Below, piece by piece: positions 19,901 to 26,553 of a stretch of 26,553 nt of DNA; positions within the stretch are counted from its first letter, which is position 1, and each line of letters begins with the position of its first letter. This DNA is from Punctularia strigosozonata HHB-11173 SS5. Lineage: Eukaryota > Basidiomycota > Agaricomycetes > Corticiales > Punctulariaceae. The translations under genes and the position numbers were made by a program. The notes under the pieces are model-generated. The model did no database searches, had not been told where the DNA came from, and saw only the letters and a list, made by a program, of their open reading frames with translations. The stretch spans positions 51,089 to 77,641 of the forward strand of contig NW_006767436.1 in the NCBI RefSeq assembly GCF_000264995.1. The letters run 5' to 3'.

Positions 19901-21589
19901 TCCCAGACCCGTTCAGCTTCGGTATCGTTCATCTCCGCTTTTCCCGTGCATCGGACCTCCACATTACCGATATTTTTGCCCTGCAGTTCCGTCCCTGACA
20001 GGTGACCAGGGTGCTAATGGCGACCAGATCCTATCTGGAAGAATAGACATGAGGCTACAAAGAGACTGCTGGCGACCAAGAGGTCGAGGGGCATGGGTGG
20101 ACATTGGGACTGCCGATTGCAGTAGGTGACCTGGTGGTGGGGCATCATCGATTGCAGCATCGGTTGCAGCATCAGCAGCTGGACTGTCGCCCTCCATATC
20201 TTTGATATCCTCCATGTCCTCCATTTCCTCGCCCCCAGATGAACTTTCATTGCCTGTAAGGTCAGGGGGCATCGCAGCACCATTTCTGTCCTGAGGGAAC
20301 CAGGAATAGAGCTTCAGCCCCATACAGGTGTGTATTCGGCCCCTGTCAACATGTTGGAGGGGTGATTCAATGACACCTATACAAGACATAAGTATAGGTA
20401 GCGAGAGACTATCGCCAGAGACTTACCAAGATGCAGAACAAAGTGATCGTCCTCGATGCAGCAGGGAAGATTAAAGCGAACACGATCCTGCACGAGGTTG
20501 TTGAGTGATGCATTCTCTGGTGCATGAAAACCCCTAAGATGGATCTGACCAGTGCTTTTTCGCAGAATACCCTTGTTGACAACATGCAGGGCATGCAGTG
20601 GAAAGCCCTCGCCCCTAGTAGTGACAGGAAGTGGTGGTGGTGTAAAGCCATACTGCATCACCGAGTCATCCATCTTCTGGGCTGTCGCCTCGAGGATAGT
20701 GGACAAAGATCTTGATGCAGGGATCTCATCCCGATACAGGAGCCCATGATTCTCCAGGTAGTCGCTGAACAAATACCGAGTGAAGTTGTATAGCACATGC
20801 TCGCCAGGTACAGAGCCCTACAATAAATATTTAGATGAGATGAGCCAATACTGCCCAGGTAAAGCTTTGGTAACATACCTTGATGTTGGGGAAAGAGTCA
20901 GGCCTGGGTGGGTATACCTTAATCGTCACCCTTACAGTCGGTTCAGCAGCCCCATTCACAAAGAAAGGTGCGAAGCCCTGACGAGAGGCAGAGCGAAGTA
21001 CAGGAGGGTGCAGAGAAGGGCCCCTGCGACCTCGACGAGGCAGCATCGTGGGCCTTGGGGTAGTGGCAGCAGCCGATGCCCGTCGCTGCTGATTGACATG
21101 CCCAGTATCAAGCATCAGTGCGAGGAGGTGTATTCCTGGAAATGGCTGATGCCCAGCTGCCCCTGCCCCAGGTACACCAGCGAGAGAAGCTGCAGGTATT
21201 GGTAGGGTCTGCGATGTAGGGGGGTGGATGCTCTGATATGGCTGGGTAATCGCAGGGATACGAGGTGGCTGTGATGGGGCCATAGGTGTAGCAGTGTTTG
21301 GCAACAGCGAGCCGGATATATGGGGACGAGCAAGTGGCTGGGTGGTGGAAGCAGGGGGTGCATCTGAATGTGGTGGGGTAGGGAGAGGGTGTGGTGGAGC
21401 AGCGAGCGAAGCGAGGGTGCTGCCACCTGGTGCCGATGTCACAGCAGCAAATTGGCTCCCCTGGCCCTGCTCAGGCAATGCTGTTGCGATGGTTCCCTGG
21501 TTTCCGAGGAGCAGCTGGAGCTGCCCCAAATGAGGGCCAATCTGGGCGAAAAGAGCGAGAAGTTTGGGGGACAGATTATTCGACTGCAT
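16910..21589 (-). CDS. HECT-type E3 ubiquitin ligase-like protein, interrupted by an insertion
   Basis: HECT ligases take ubiquitin on a cysteine and pass it to substrates. Exons: 21589-20879, 20817-20427, 20376-~20001, ~18498-18314, 18262-17833, 17779-17618, 17565-17212 and 17155-16910, about 950 residues. The N-terminal ~200 residues are Pro/Ala/Ser-rich with basic stretches; an acidic linker (EEMEDMEDIKDMEG) follows. The C-terminal half reads like HECT-related proteins of agaricomycetes: IARLGALTSLCMIHGFMPGP, FIGEWHPELRKTILDW, FRPHFATWHDMEV, FFSGLALPCAGGF, FVWAATGSPFLP, and finally KISFRTCFRMAHLPIQYI, where T-C-F marks the catalytic Cys, ending AIGGHTIA. Introns are 51-62 bp. A ~1.5-kb LTR-like piece (18499-20000) sits in the reading frame; removing it with 5 bp restores the frame. 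This copy is therefore probably broken unless the insert is spliced out. A 5' non-coding exon upstream is possible. Confidence 0.72.
18499..20000 (-). mobile_element. LTR-like (or foldback) insertion in the HECT-like gene, ~1.5 kb
   Basis: The sequence starts TGTCAAGATCGGA and ends TCCGTCCCTGACA, i.e. TG...CA borders with a short inverted match (TGTCA). On the minus strand a TATAAA-like site lies about 300 bp before the end, as in an LTR. It also has inverted internal families: GTCGGAG and ACAAAGGGAACA copies on the left, CTCCGAC and TGTTCCCTTTGT copies on the right. No coding sequence. A solo LTR of a Ty3-type element is my first choice and a foldback element the second. No clear 5-bp target duplication was found (GTATA against GGTGA). 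Confidence 0.5.
19496..19561. repeat. 33-bp tandem duplication inside the LTR-like insert
   Basis: Two adjacent copies (from 19496 and 19529) of a unit containing CCCTTTGTGTTCCACATG and TACTTTAGAT, identical over nearly the full 33 bp. Confidence 0.85.
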
Positions 21590-22412
21590 CTGGGTTGTAT
21601 CAATATTTGGATGGTGAAGCTCAGTGACAATATTACCACTTACTATGCAAAACAGGGTCAAGAAAGTAGTGTGGTAGGCAAAACTGCAGGGGTAAATTGT
21701 GGCGAACAGGGAAGGTGGAGAGCAATTATGATTGTAACCTGATCGGAAATGAACTCTATCAGTCCAGGTGCTTCGAAGTGCGATTAAGACAGTGACATAC
21801 CTGATATTGGACTTAGTGTAGTCGGTGGTGTATAGCTTAGTATTGGATGGATGACAGGGCAAAGCCTGACCGACAAAAATAGATGTACCAAATCAGTTTG
21901 GGTAGGGAAGACATGCACGAGCAAGAATAGCCTACTGGTATTTAGGTGAGGTGACCTTGTGGAATAGGGAGTGTTTGTGTTGGTGGTGGCGAGTCGAAAT
22001 GCAGGCAGGGGCACAAAGAGGTCGGGCAGCGAGCAAGCTAGTCTAGGGGGAGACAGTAGGGCGAAGTAACAGTAGGGCAAAGCGACAGAGTCGATGACTC
22101 CTTTCCCTGGGTGCTACTGGGCCATGGTTAGCATGCGAGACCACAGTAACAGTAGGGCAGCCATAGCTCACTATGTTTGGCACCGAGCATGGTCACCTCT
22201 ATGGTCTCGGCTAGAGTGTAGTGTGGCTGCACCTGTGGTCTTGGCTGGGGTGTGGTGTGGTCTGTCCGAGTGTGGTGTGGTCTGCCCGACCACCATAGTT
22301 CCCCAAGCTCAGACCACAGTATAGCTAGGCATGACCACAGTACACAGATCGCGATCACACAGATGGGGCAGGCCAGCCAGGTTCGATTCACGCATCGCAG
22401 ATCACAGATCAC
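21590..22412. promoter_or_regulatory. HECT-like gene upstream region and right subterminal repeats
   Basis: No other gene seen. Near 21640 a GTAAGT donor followed by an AG at 21590 hints at a 5' UTR intron for the HECT-like gene. The stretch 21940-22090 is pyrimidine-rich on the minus strand, as in many fungal transcription starts. From 22130 to 22345 copies of GACCACAGT and GTGTGGTCTG mirror the left-end array in inverted orientation, and GCAGATCACAGATCAC (22397-22412) mirrors the GTGATCTG block. Confidence 0.5.
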
Positions 22413-22416
22413 GAGG

Positions 22417-22446
22417 CGTTATTTTACAACGATAAATAATGTCATA
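22417..22446 (-). repeat. Right terminal inverted repeat of the 12.5-kb transposon
   Basis: Ends CGATAAATAATGTCATA at 22446; the reverse complement matches the left end at 15 of the first 17 bases. Confidence 0.8.
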
Positions 22447-22452
22447 CAAAGG
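22447..22452. repeat. Right target-site duplication CAAAGG
   Basis: Exact copy of 9950-9955, directly abutting the right end of the transposon. Confidence 0.85.
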
Positions 22453-22560
22453 CGCCGGACGCGGCGCTGACGAGTGCGCCGTCCGCCCTCCTCGCGCCGA
22501 CAAATGCATGACCCACGGCGCTGGTAAGTGTGCCGGTCACCACGCGCAAGTGCGCATACT
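22453..22560. repeat. Degenerate minisatellite, right part of the split target
   Basis: Units such as GGCGCTGGTAAGTGTGCC and CACCACGCGCAAGTGCGC resemble those left of the transposon (9826-9949). Joined across one CAAAGG, both halves give a continuous open frame on the plus strand with Lys-Cys-Ala repeats. Confidence 0.5.
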
Positions 22561-22821
22561 CGCCCCGCGCCCTCAAACACCGGGACCACCCTCCATCGTC
22601 TCCCATCGAGCACGAGCCGCCAACGCGGTCGGGCTCGATGTCGCCTACCTCCCTCGTGCCCCCTCGCGCACTATCAACACCCCATGAGTCGCGCGCGTCG
22701 CTCGACCTGAGGTGACGCAGAACTGACGAAAACCGCCAATTCGATAGGACGAGTGTTGTCCAATGCCATGCGTTGTGTTGTCGTGTCTTCGTCGTCGTGC
22801 GCTGACAACGCGGTCTTACAG

Positions 22822-23460
22822 AGCCCATTCAGCTCACCTGGTCTGATGGAACCGCGCCCTACTTCCTGTCCCTCCTTCCTGGTATGTAGAGATATAGTGT
22901 TGCTGCCTGTTTCTGATGCCTGACGTGCGATGTCTAGGTGGCCAGCCCTCCGCGACGCCTCTTGAGTCGTTCATTCGACGACTTCGACCTCGTTCACTTG
23001 GACCGTCAACCTCCCTGACATGTACGTAATTGATGGTTGCGGATGAAACATGTCCATTTGAACCGTATCTTGGCTTCTTCCCAGCACCGCCCAGATCAAG
23101 GATAGCACGGGTACCCTCGCGTACTCCGACATTTTCACCATCCAGTCGGGCTCGGACTCTAGGTATGATTCCCGCGTGCGCATGGTGTCGTGTGTGACCC
23201 TGAGCGGGCTGTTGACAGCTGCTTGACCTCATCCGGTGCTGCGGGCGCGATCTCCAGCGGCTCGTCCGCCACAACCAGCGGCGCAGCTGCGACCACCACC
23301 GGCACCGGCTCGTCCGGTGCCTCGACAACCGCCGAGACCTCAGGCTCGGTGGCTGCCACTGGCTCTAGCACCGCCAGCTCGTCGGCGTTGAGCACGAGCA
23401 GCAGCTCCAACGCCGCGCGCGGCAGCTCCTTCAGCGCGTTCGGCATCGCTGGCGTCCCAC
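22822..23460 (+). pseudogene. Relic of a Kre9/Knh1-like Ser/Thr-rich cell-wall (GPI-anchored type) protein
   Basis: Four exon-like pieces can be joined: 22822-22881, 22938-23021, 23085-23162 and 23219-~23460. They read PIQLTWSDGTAPYFLSLLP, GGQPSATPLESF, then (after a one-base frame change) STTSTSFTWTVNLPD, then TAQIKDSTGTLAYSDIFTIQ and SGSDSSCL, followed by a Ser/Thr/Ala/Gly-rich tail ending SSFSAFGIAG. This matches the secreted Ser/Thr-rich family with a Kre9/Knh1 N-terminal domain, common in basidiomycetes. The signal-peptide exon is missing, exon 2 is one base short, and the expected hydrophobic GPI-anchor end is replaced by unrelated GC-rich repeat sequence after 23460. It is therefore a truncated, frameshifted pseudogene. 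Confidence 0.7.
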
Positions 23461-23555
23461 TCCTCCCGCCTGCCTCCGCTCCTCCCTTCCCCGCGCCAAC
23501 CTTTTGCCCAGCCCCGAGCGAGAGCCGCCAACGCGATCTCGCCTGGCGTTGCTTA

Positions 23556-23928
23556 CAGCTACTCTCAGAACGATAGACGAATGCGCCTGCATTCGGTTCG
23601 TGTGCCGTAGCCGCCGAGCTCCACCTTTCCCATATATGGAAAGGGGCTCTTCTCATGAGTTTGGTGCTCTGCGTCCATGCTCATTCAAAAAATCAAGCAT
23701 CAAATCGACAGAGCCCGGTCAATTAATGAACACAGCGCGATTTAAGGCAACTATTGTTCGAGTAGAGGCGTGCAGCTAGCAAACAAAACATCGTGGATAG
23801 TCGTCCGTACATGCGGAGGTTCAAAACCGCCGCTTCTGAGCCCCAATCGTTGCTTCCATTGGAGTCCGGCAGGCTATGGCACACGAACCGAACGTGGACG
23901 GATTGGTCTATCGTTCTGAGTGTAGCTG
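23556..23928. mobile_element. 373-bp MITE with ~68-bp terminal inverted repeats and TA borders
   Basis: The left end CAGCTACTCTCAGAACGATA and the reversed right end CAGCTACACTCAGAACGATA continue to match through TTCGGTTCGTGTGCC and, with small gaps, to about 68 bp. TA lies outside each end (23554-23555 and 23929-23930), typical of Tc1/mariner-type insertion. No coding capacity. It sits within the GC-rich repeat field and is not related to the MITE at 9345. Confidence 0.8.
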
Positions 23929-23934
23929 TATCCT

Positions 23935-24245
23935 TCGCGCCCCCGCTCTTCGCCCAGCCCCAAGCACGAGCCGCCAACGCGGTCGCGCTCGGTGCCACTT
24001 CCACCCCGCACCGACCGTTGGCCCAGCGCCAAGCTCCCCTCTCTTGCGCCCTCCTTTGACCAGCCTCAAGCCGGAGCCAACGTGGTCTCGCTGCGCAGTC
24101 TCCCTCGCCTCCTACCCTCCTTCGCCCTGCACCGAGCCCGAGCCGCCAACGCGGTCGCGCTCTGCCTTGCCTTCCCTGGCCCCTCGTTTGCCCAATGCCG
24201 AGCCTGAGCCGCCAACACGGTCGGTTGGCCGCTCGCGCTCGGCGT
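23935..24245. repeat. GC-rich tandem repeat field (unit ~65-70 bp)
   Basis: Copies of a GAGCCGCCAACGCGGTCG core occur at about 23968, 24070 (diverged), 24139 and 24205, each after a TTCGCCCAGCCCCAAGC-like lead. Further copies lie at 22614 and 23522, outside the array. Plus-strand open frames here are by-products of the repeats, and I see no gene. Confidence 0.7.
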
Positions 24246-24700
24246 CCCCGGTGTGCCCCATTTGGCATTCCGGCATACCCACCCTGACTCGGCCGCACTA
24301 GAATGGGCTGCCCCCAGGTAGTTAGTAGGCTGTTTGAGGTGCTTTTGGAGTTTGTATTAGTAGTGAATTGTGTATGCAGTCTTTATGAGCTACGCTTGTT
24401 CCTCACTGAACTGTGGTGATGATACTAGTGAAGAGGAATGGTCACCAGCAGCAAGCCCTGCTCAGGCAAGGATTACCCTGGATTATCTCAAATTATTGAT
24501 ATGTTATCCCCAATTACAACTAATTGACGGGGGACCTGTTGAATCCGGATAATTGGGCATAATTTGCCTACTTCGGTGCATTCAGCACAATTACTTCTAG
24601 ATCTTTGCAACCTCAGCTAATTTCAGCTGATTTGTCCCATGAGGATGTTCCTGATGAGGGTTCAGCGAAACGCATTGACGCGTGAAAGGTAAGCGGGATG
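24246..24700. other. AT-rich stretch without a gene
   Basis: This lies between the GC-rich repeats and the STAND-type relic. AATTG/CAATT motifs near 24490-24560 suggest transposon debris. No open frame with family features. Confidence 0.4.
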
Positions 24701-24708
24701 AGACGTAC

Positions 24709-25194
24709 GTCGAGGTTCTCCGGCGTCAGTGAGAAATGCACGGCGCACGCAGCAGCACACGTCAAGGACGTCGCCGTATATGTCTATCAGAGCGTTTTGA
24801 ACGTGGAAGTTGCCCTCATACAACGTTGTGGCGTAGTCATGCATGTAGCGAAAGTTTTGCGCAATTTGTTCAAGCCCTTTCGTGATCGTCTCAAAGTAGC
24901 GGGACACCCGCAGCGCGCTCTGCGACATTTAAGGTGCAATCATGAGTAAGATCGATGGCAACTACTTACCACCATCAAAAATCTCAATCCGCCCCATACC
25001 AACGCAATGACATCTGGATGAGACGACACGAGTGCATCGATCACGGAGAGATATGGTTCAAATCCGTCCACAATGACGCGGAAGCGATCGATGCAGCGTC
25101 GGACACGGCTTCCCCTCTTGTGAGCAAGATCGAGATGCTGAATGTGTAAGACGATCTCGCGATGCGAGTACCGTCGGAAGCACGCGCGATCGAT
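24709..25194 (-). pseudogene. Fragment of a STAND/NACHT-type N-terminal domain (DUF7708-like)
   Basis: Two exon pieces, 25194-24970 and 24919-24709, are joined by a 50-bp intron (GTAAGT donor, GCAG acceptor), giving about 145 residues: VRRCIDRFRVIVDGFEPYLS, then HPDVIALVWGGLRFLMV, then SRYFETITKGLEQIAQNFRY and VQNALIDIYGDVLDVCC. The ALVWGGLRFLMV...YFETI...RY...IYGDVLDVC pattern is typical of the helical N-terminal region of many fungal NTPase/ankyrin (STAND) proteins used in non-self recognition. No upstream start and no NACHT domain follow; a GTACGT donor at 24708 leads into AT-rich debris. It is a remnant, or an isolated exon pair. Family assignment is from motif memory. Confidence 0.5.
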
Positions 25195-25411
25195 CTGTTG
25201 AACTTTGTATATTGTATATATAAGGAAATATCACACACTCGTTACCTATTATGTATAGATTCTCTCACGTGTTCTATTCTTGTGTTCTTCCTTGCGATCT
25301 TCTATCTTTCCTGATTGATATTACCGCTTTAGGCACATTCTTTTGTTCCCTTTATGGAAATGCTTCCCTCGAGCTCCCTCACATATACCAGGAGCTCTCC
25401 CTCCGCATCTC

Positions 25412-25440
25412 CTCAGTCTTTTCCCTTATACTTGACTGAG
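25412..25440. repeat. Hairpin repeat, copy 1
   Basis: CTCAGTC and GACTGAG flank a CTTTTCCCTTATACT-like loop and could pair over 7 bp. A near-identical copy lies at 25530-25559. Confidence 0.6.
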
Positions 25441-25529
25441 GAGTGAGTCTGCCATGTCCCTTCATGTCCCTTATGTCCTAACGTACTTATGATGCCTCTG
25501 TAGTCATATATTAGGTACTACATGCGTAA

Positions 25530-25559
25530 CTCAGTCTTTTCCCTTATACTTTGACTGAG
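25530..25559. repeat. Hairpin repeat, copy 2, between 12-bp direct repeats
   Basis: Same CTCAGTC...GACTGAG hairpin with one extra T. It lies between two copies of TCATATATTAGG (25504-25515 and 25562-25573). Probably a piece of a small mobile or duplicated segment. Confidence 0.55.
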
Positions 25560-25639
25560 GATCATATATTAGGGAATTATCGCTCTTGCCTTCAGATCCA
25601 GAAGTTCATCACGATCGGGGTAAGTTTGTCGTATTTTCG

Positions 25640-25835
25640 TTGGAGAGCTATAAGGAAAAGCGCGTTTGAGTTGTCAGTGAAAGCAACACCTGACATAGTG
25701 GATAGTGGAGAGCTGCCAATGATGGGGAGGAGAGAGACCAAAAGCTTGGGGCCAAGGACGGCGTTGGTAGAAAGTCCGGCGATGGCTGTAGAGAAGCCGT
25801 CGACCGCGTTGTTTGCAATCAGAAAGCCCGAAACT
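25640..25835 (-). pseudogene. Short protein-like segment of unknown family
   Basis: The minus strand reads about 65 residues with a protein-like hydrophobic pattern: SGFLIANNAVDGFSTAIAGL, GPKLLVSLLPIIGSSPLSTM, ALFLIALQRKYDK. A stop lies upstream and no start or splice partners are clear. It may be an exon fragment of a gene broken by transposons, or chance. Confidence 0.2.
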
Positions 25836-26118
25836 CATCAAGAAGCCCTATAGCTGGGGTGAGGCTATACGGTCTGGGCACTGTCGGCCCACGTTTCCTT
25901 GTAGCTGATTCCTGCCAGCGAAAGGACCACAAAAAGCTGAGGTACGACGCTTGCACACCAAAGGCACCTAAAGGAGAAAGTGTGGCCAGCCCCAAAAAAG
26001 CAGTTGAATACTAGGAGCTGTGTGACTGGAGCACTGAGCATGTAAACACAGTCAATGCACGTCCGAGCTATTGTCGTAGAAGACTAAGAAGATGACCAGG
26101 CGGCAGGCCACGAGAATA

Positions 26119-26553
26119 CAGTCAAACACCTGATAACGCATAACGTGGTTCCGCGCGTCGAGGCTATGCATTATGAGATTTATGCATTAGCGTATATTAG
26201 GAATATTCATCTATTTATGGGGCCCACATATCGTCAAGAGTCATCTGGTTTGTCTCTGCAGAAAGCTGATCTCGTGTTACCTGTGCCCAAAGCTTACGCA
26301 GCTGTCCACAAAGCTCAGGTTTGTCATACTGTATACAGACGGCCTCCAACCGCGCGCACAGTAGTTTGACCTCATCCGGAGACTCGCCCGGGGGAGGTTT
26401 GTCATCGTCGTCATCCTCAGGCTCCGAGTCCGACTCCTGCGTAGGGTGAAGCTCGGACTGAAGCTCCTCAAGAATGTCGGCATCTCCACGCGGGTAAGTG
26501 AAGATGGTTTGACCAACTTCGAGTTCTTCTGGAGGATTAAGGACCTCGTCGAG
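26119..26553 (-). mobile_element. End of a Tc1/mariner (pogo-type) transposon, continuing past the right edge
   Basis: The end CAGTCAAACACCTGATAACG starts at 26119 after a TA (26117-26118). It aligns along about 70 bp with the ends of the MITE at 9345-9724, including an internal CTATGCATTAT block. The transposase stop codon lies about 100 bp inside, the expected layout for a compact pogo-like element. The other end is outside the window. Confidence 0.7.
26215..26553 (-). CDS. Pogo-type (CENP-B/Tigger-like) DDE transposase, C-terminal 112 residues
   Basis: The minus-strand frame is open from the window edge to a TAA at 26215-26217. It reads NPPEELEVGQTIFTYPRGDA, an acidic ESDSEPEDDDDDKPPPGES linker, a helical KLLCARLEAVCIQYDKPELC segment, and ends QMTLDDMWAP. 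The catalytic DDE domain would lie upstream, outside the window. This tail (Pro-Glu stretch, acidic run, Cys/Leu helix, TLD-x-W/F end) is what I recall for basidiomycete Tigger/pogo transposases of the DDE_1 family. Its position next to a TA-bordered inverted end supports this. It is probably the source of mobility for the related MITE at 9345. The gene looks intact as far as visible. Confidence 0.65.
   Translation of the reverse strand, partial: LDEVLNPPEELEVGQTIFTYPRGDADILEELQSELHPTQESDSEPEDDDDDKPPPGESPDEVKLLCARLEAVCIQYDKPELCGQLRKLWAQVTRDQLSAETNQMTLDDMWAP

Larger units (their letters stand above)
9956..22446. mobile_element. 12.5-kb multi-gene DNA transposon (integrase + 2OG dioxygenase-like + HECT-like + unknown)
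   Basis: The boundaries rest on three independent signs: a perfect 6-bp duplication CAAAGG outside both ends; inverted ends (left TATGGCATCATTTATCG at 9956, right end in reverse TATGACATTATTTATCG from 22446, 15 of 17 matching); and a shared subterminal block GTGATCTGTGATCTGC in inverted orientation. Inside are four genes. An integrase (minus) and an unknown protein (plus) are divergent near 12.4 kb; the dioxygenase-like and HECT-like genes (minus) follow one another. All have small GT/AG introns. The AT-richer, codon-neutral composition differs from the left housekeeping genes. DDE type, 6-bp duplication and TA-type ends recall what I remember of the IS3EU superfamily, but I have not checked this. 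The copy carries an LTR-like insertion and probable frameshifts. Confidence 0.85.

Noticed and set aside
23192-24300. Several open frames of 90-190 codons on both strands in the GC-rich repeat field
   Set aside because: They arise from the repeat units and the MITE arms. Only the Kre9-like pieces show family motifs.

Overview
The window is nuclear DNA of a filamentous basidiomycete, most likely an agaricomycete. The reasons are short introns (about 48-92 bp) with GT/AG borders, strong GC preference at third codon positions in the housekeeping genes, and transposon families typical of mushroom-forming fungi. It falls into two halves: a GC-rich housekeeping block (1-6612) and a long, mostly AT-richer block of nested and decayed mobile elements (about 6613-26553).

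Housekeeping block. On the minus strand is the N-terminal ~1,156 residues of Mediator subunit 13 (MED13/SSN2/SRB9), running off the left edge. It is divergent from a compact three-exon SPT4 gene (117 aa, zinc-finger elongation factor of the Spt4-Spt5/DSIF complex) across a ~510 bp shared promoter with a TGAGTCA and two CACGTG boxes. Right after SPT4, and in the same reading frame as its last exon, lies an unusual Trp/Ser-rich repeat protein with a hydrophobic C terminus. I do not recognise it.

Mobile block. Positions 6613-9344 hold decayed sequence, including the 3' end of a Plavaka-like (CACTA-related) transposase. A 380-bp MITE (9345-9724) has the same terminal repeats as a Tc1/mariner (pogo-type) element that starts at 26119 and whose transposase C terminus is visible at the right edge.

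The centrepiece is a 12,491-bp DNA transposon at 9956-22446. It has imperfect inverted ends (TATGRCATYATTTATCG), a perfect 6-bp target duplication (CAAAGG) and shared subterminal repeats. It carries four genes: a D,D-34-E integrase-type transposase with a helix-turn-helix (minus), a protein of unknown function (plus), a 525-residue 2-oxoglutarate/Fe(II) dioxygenase-like protein with a visible H-x-D...H iron motif (minus), and a HECT-type E3 ubiquitin ligase-like protein with a conserved Thr-Cys-Phe catalytic site (minus). A ~1.5 kb LTR-like sequence is inserted in the HECT gene, and the 5' end of the integrase gene appears frameshifted, so this copy is probably no longer fully autonomous. The combination suggests a transposon that brings its own DNA- or chromatin-modifying and ubiquitin-signalling functions; that functional reading is inference.

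Right of the element are a frameshifted Kre9/Knh1-like Ser-rich cell-wall protein relic, a 373-bp MITE with ~68-bp inverted repeats, a GC-rich tandem repeat field, a fragment of a STAND/NACHT-type N-terminal domain, small hairpin duplications, and the edge of the pogo-type element. No rRNA, CRISPR or convincing tRNA was seen.
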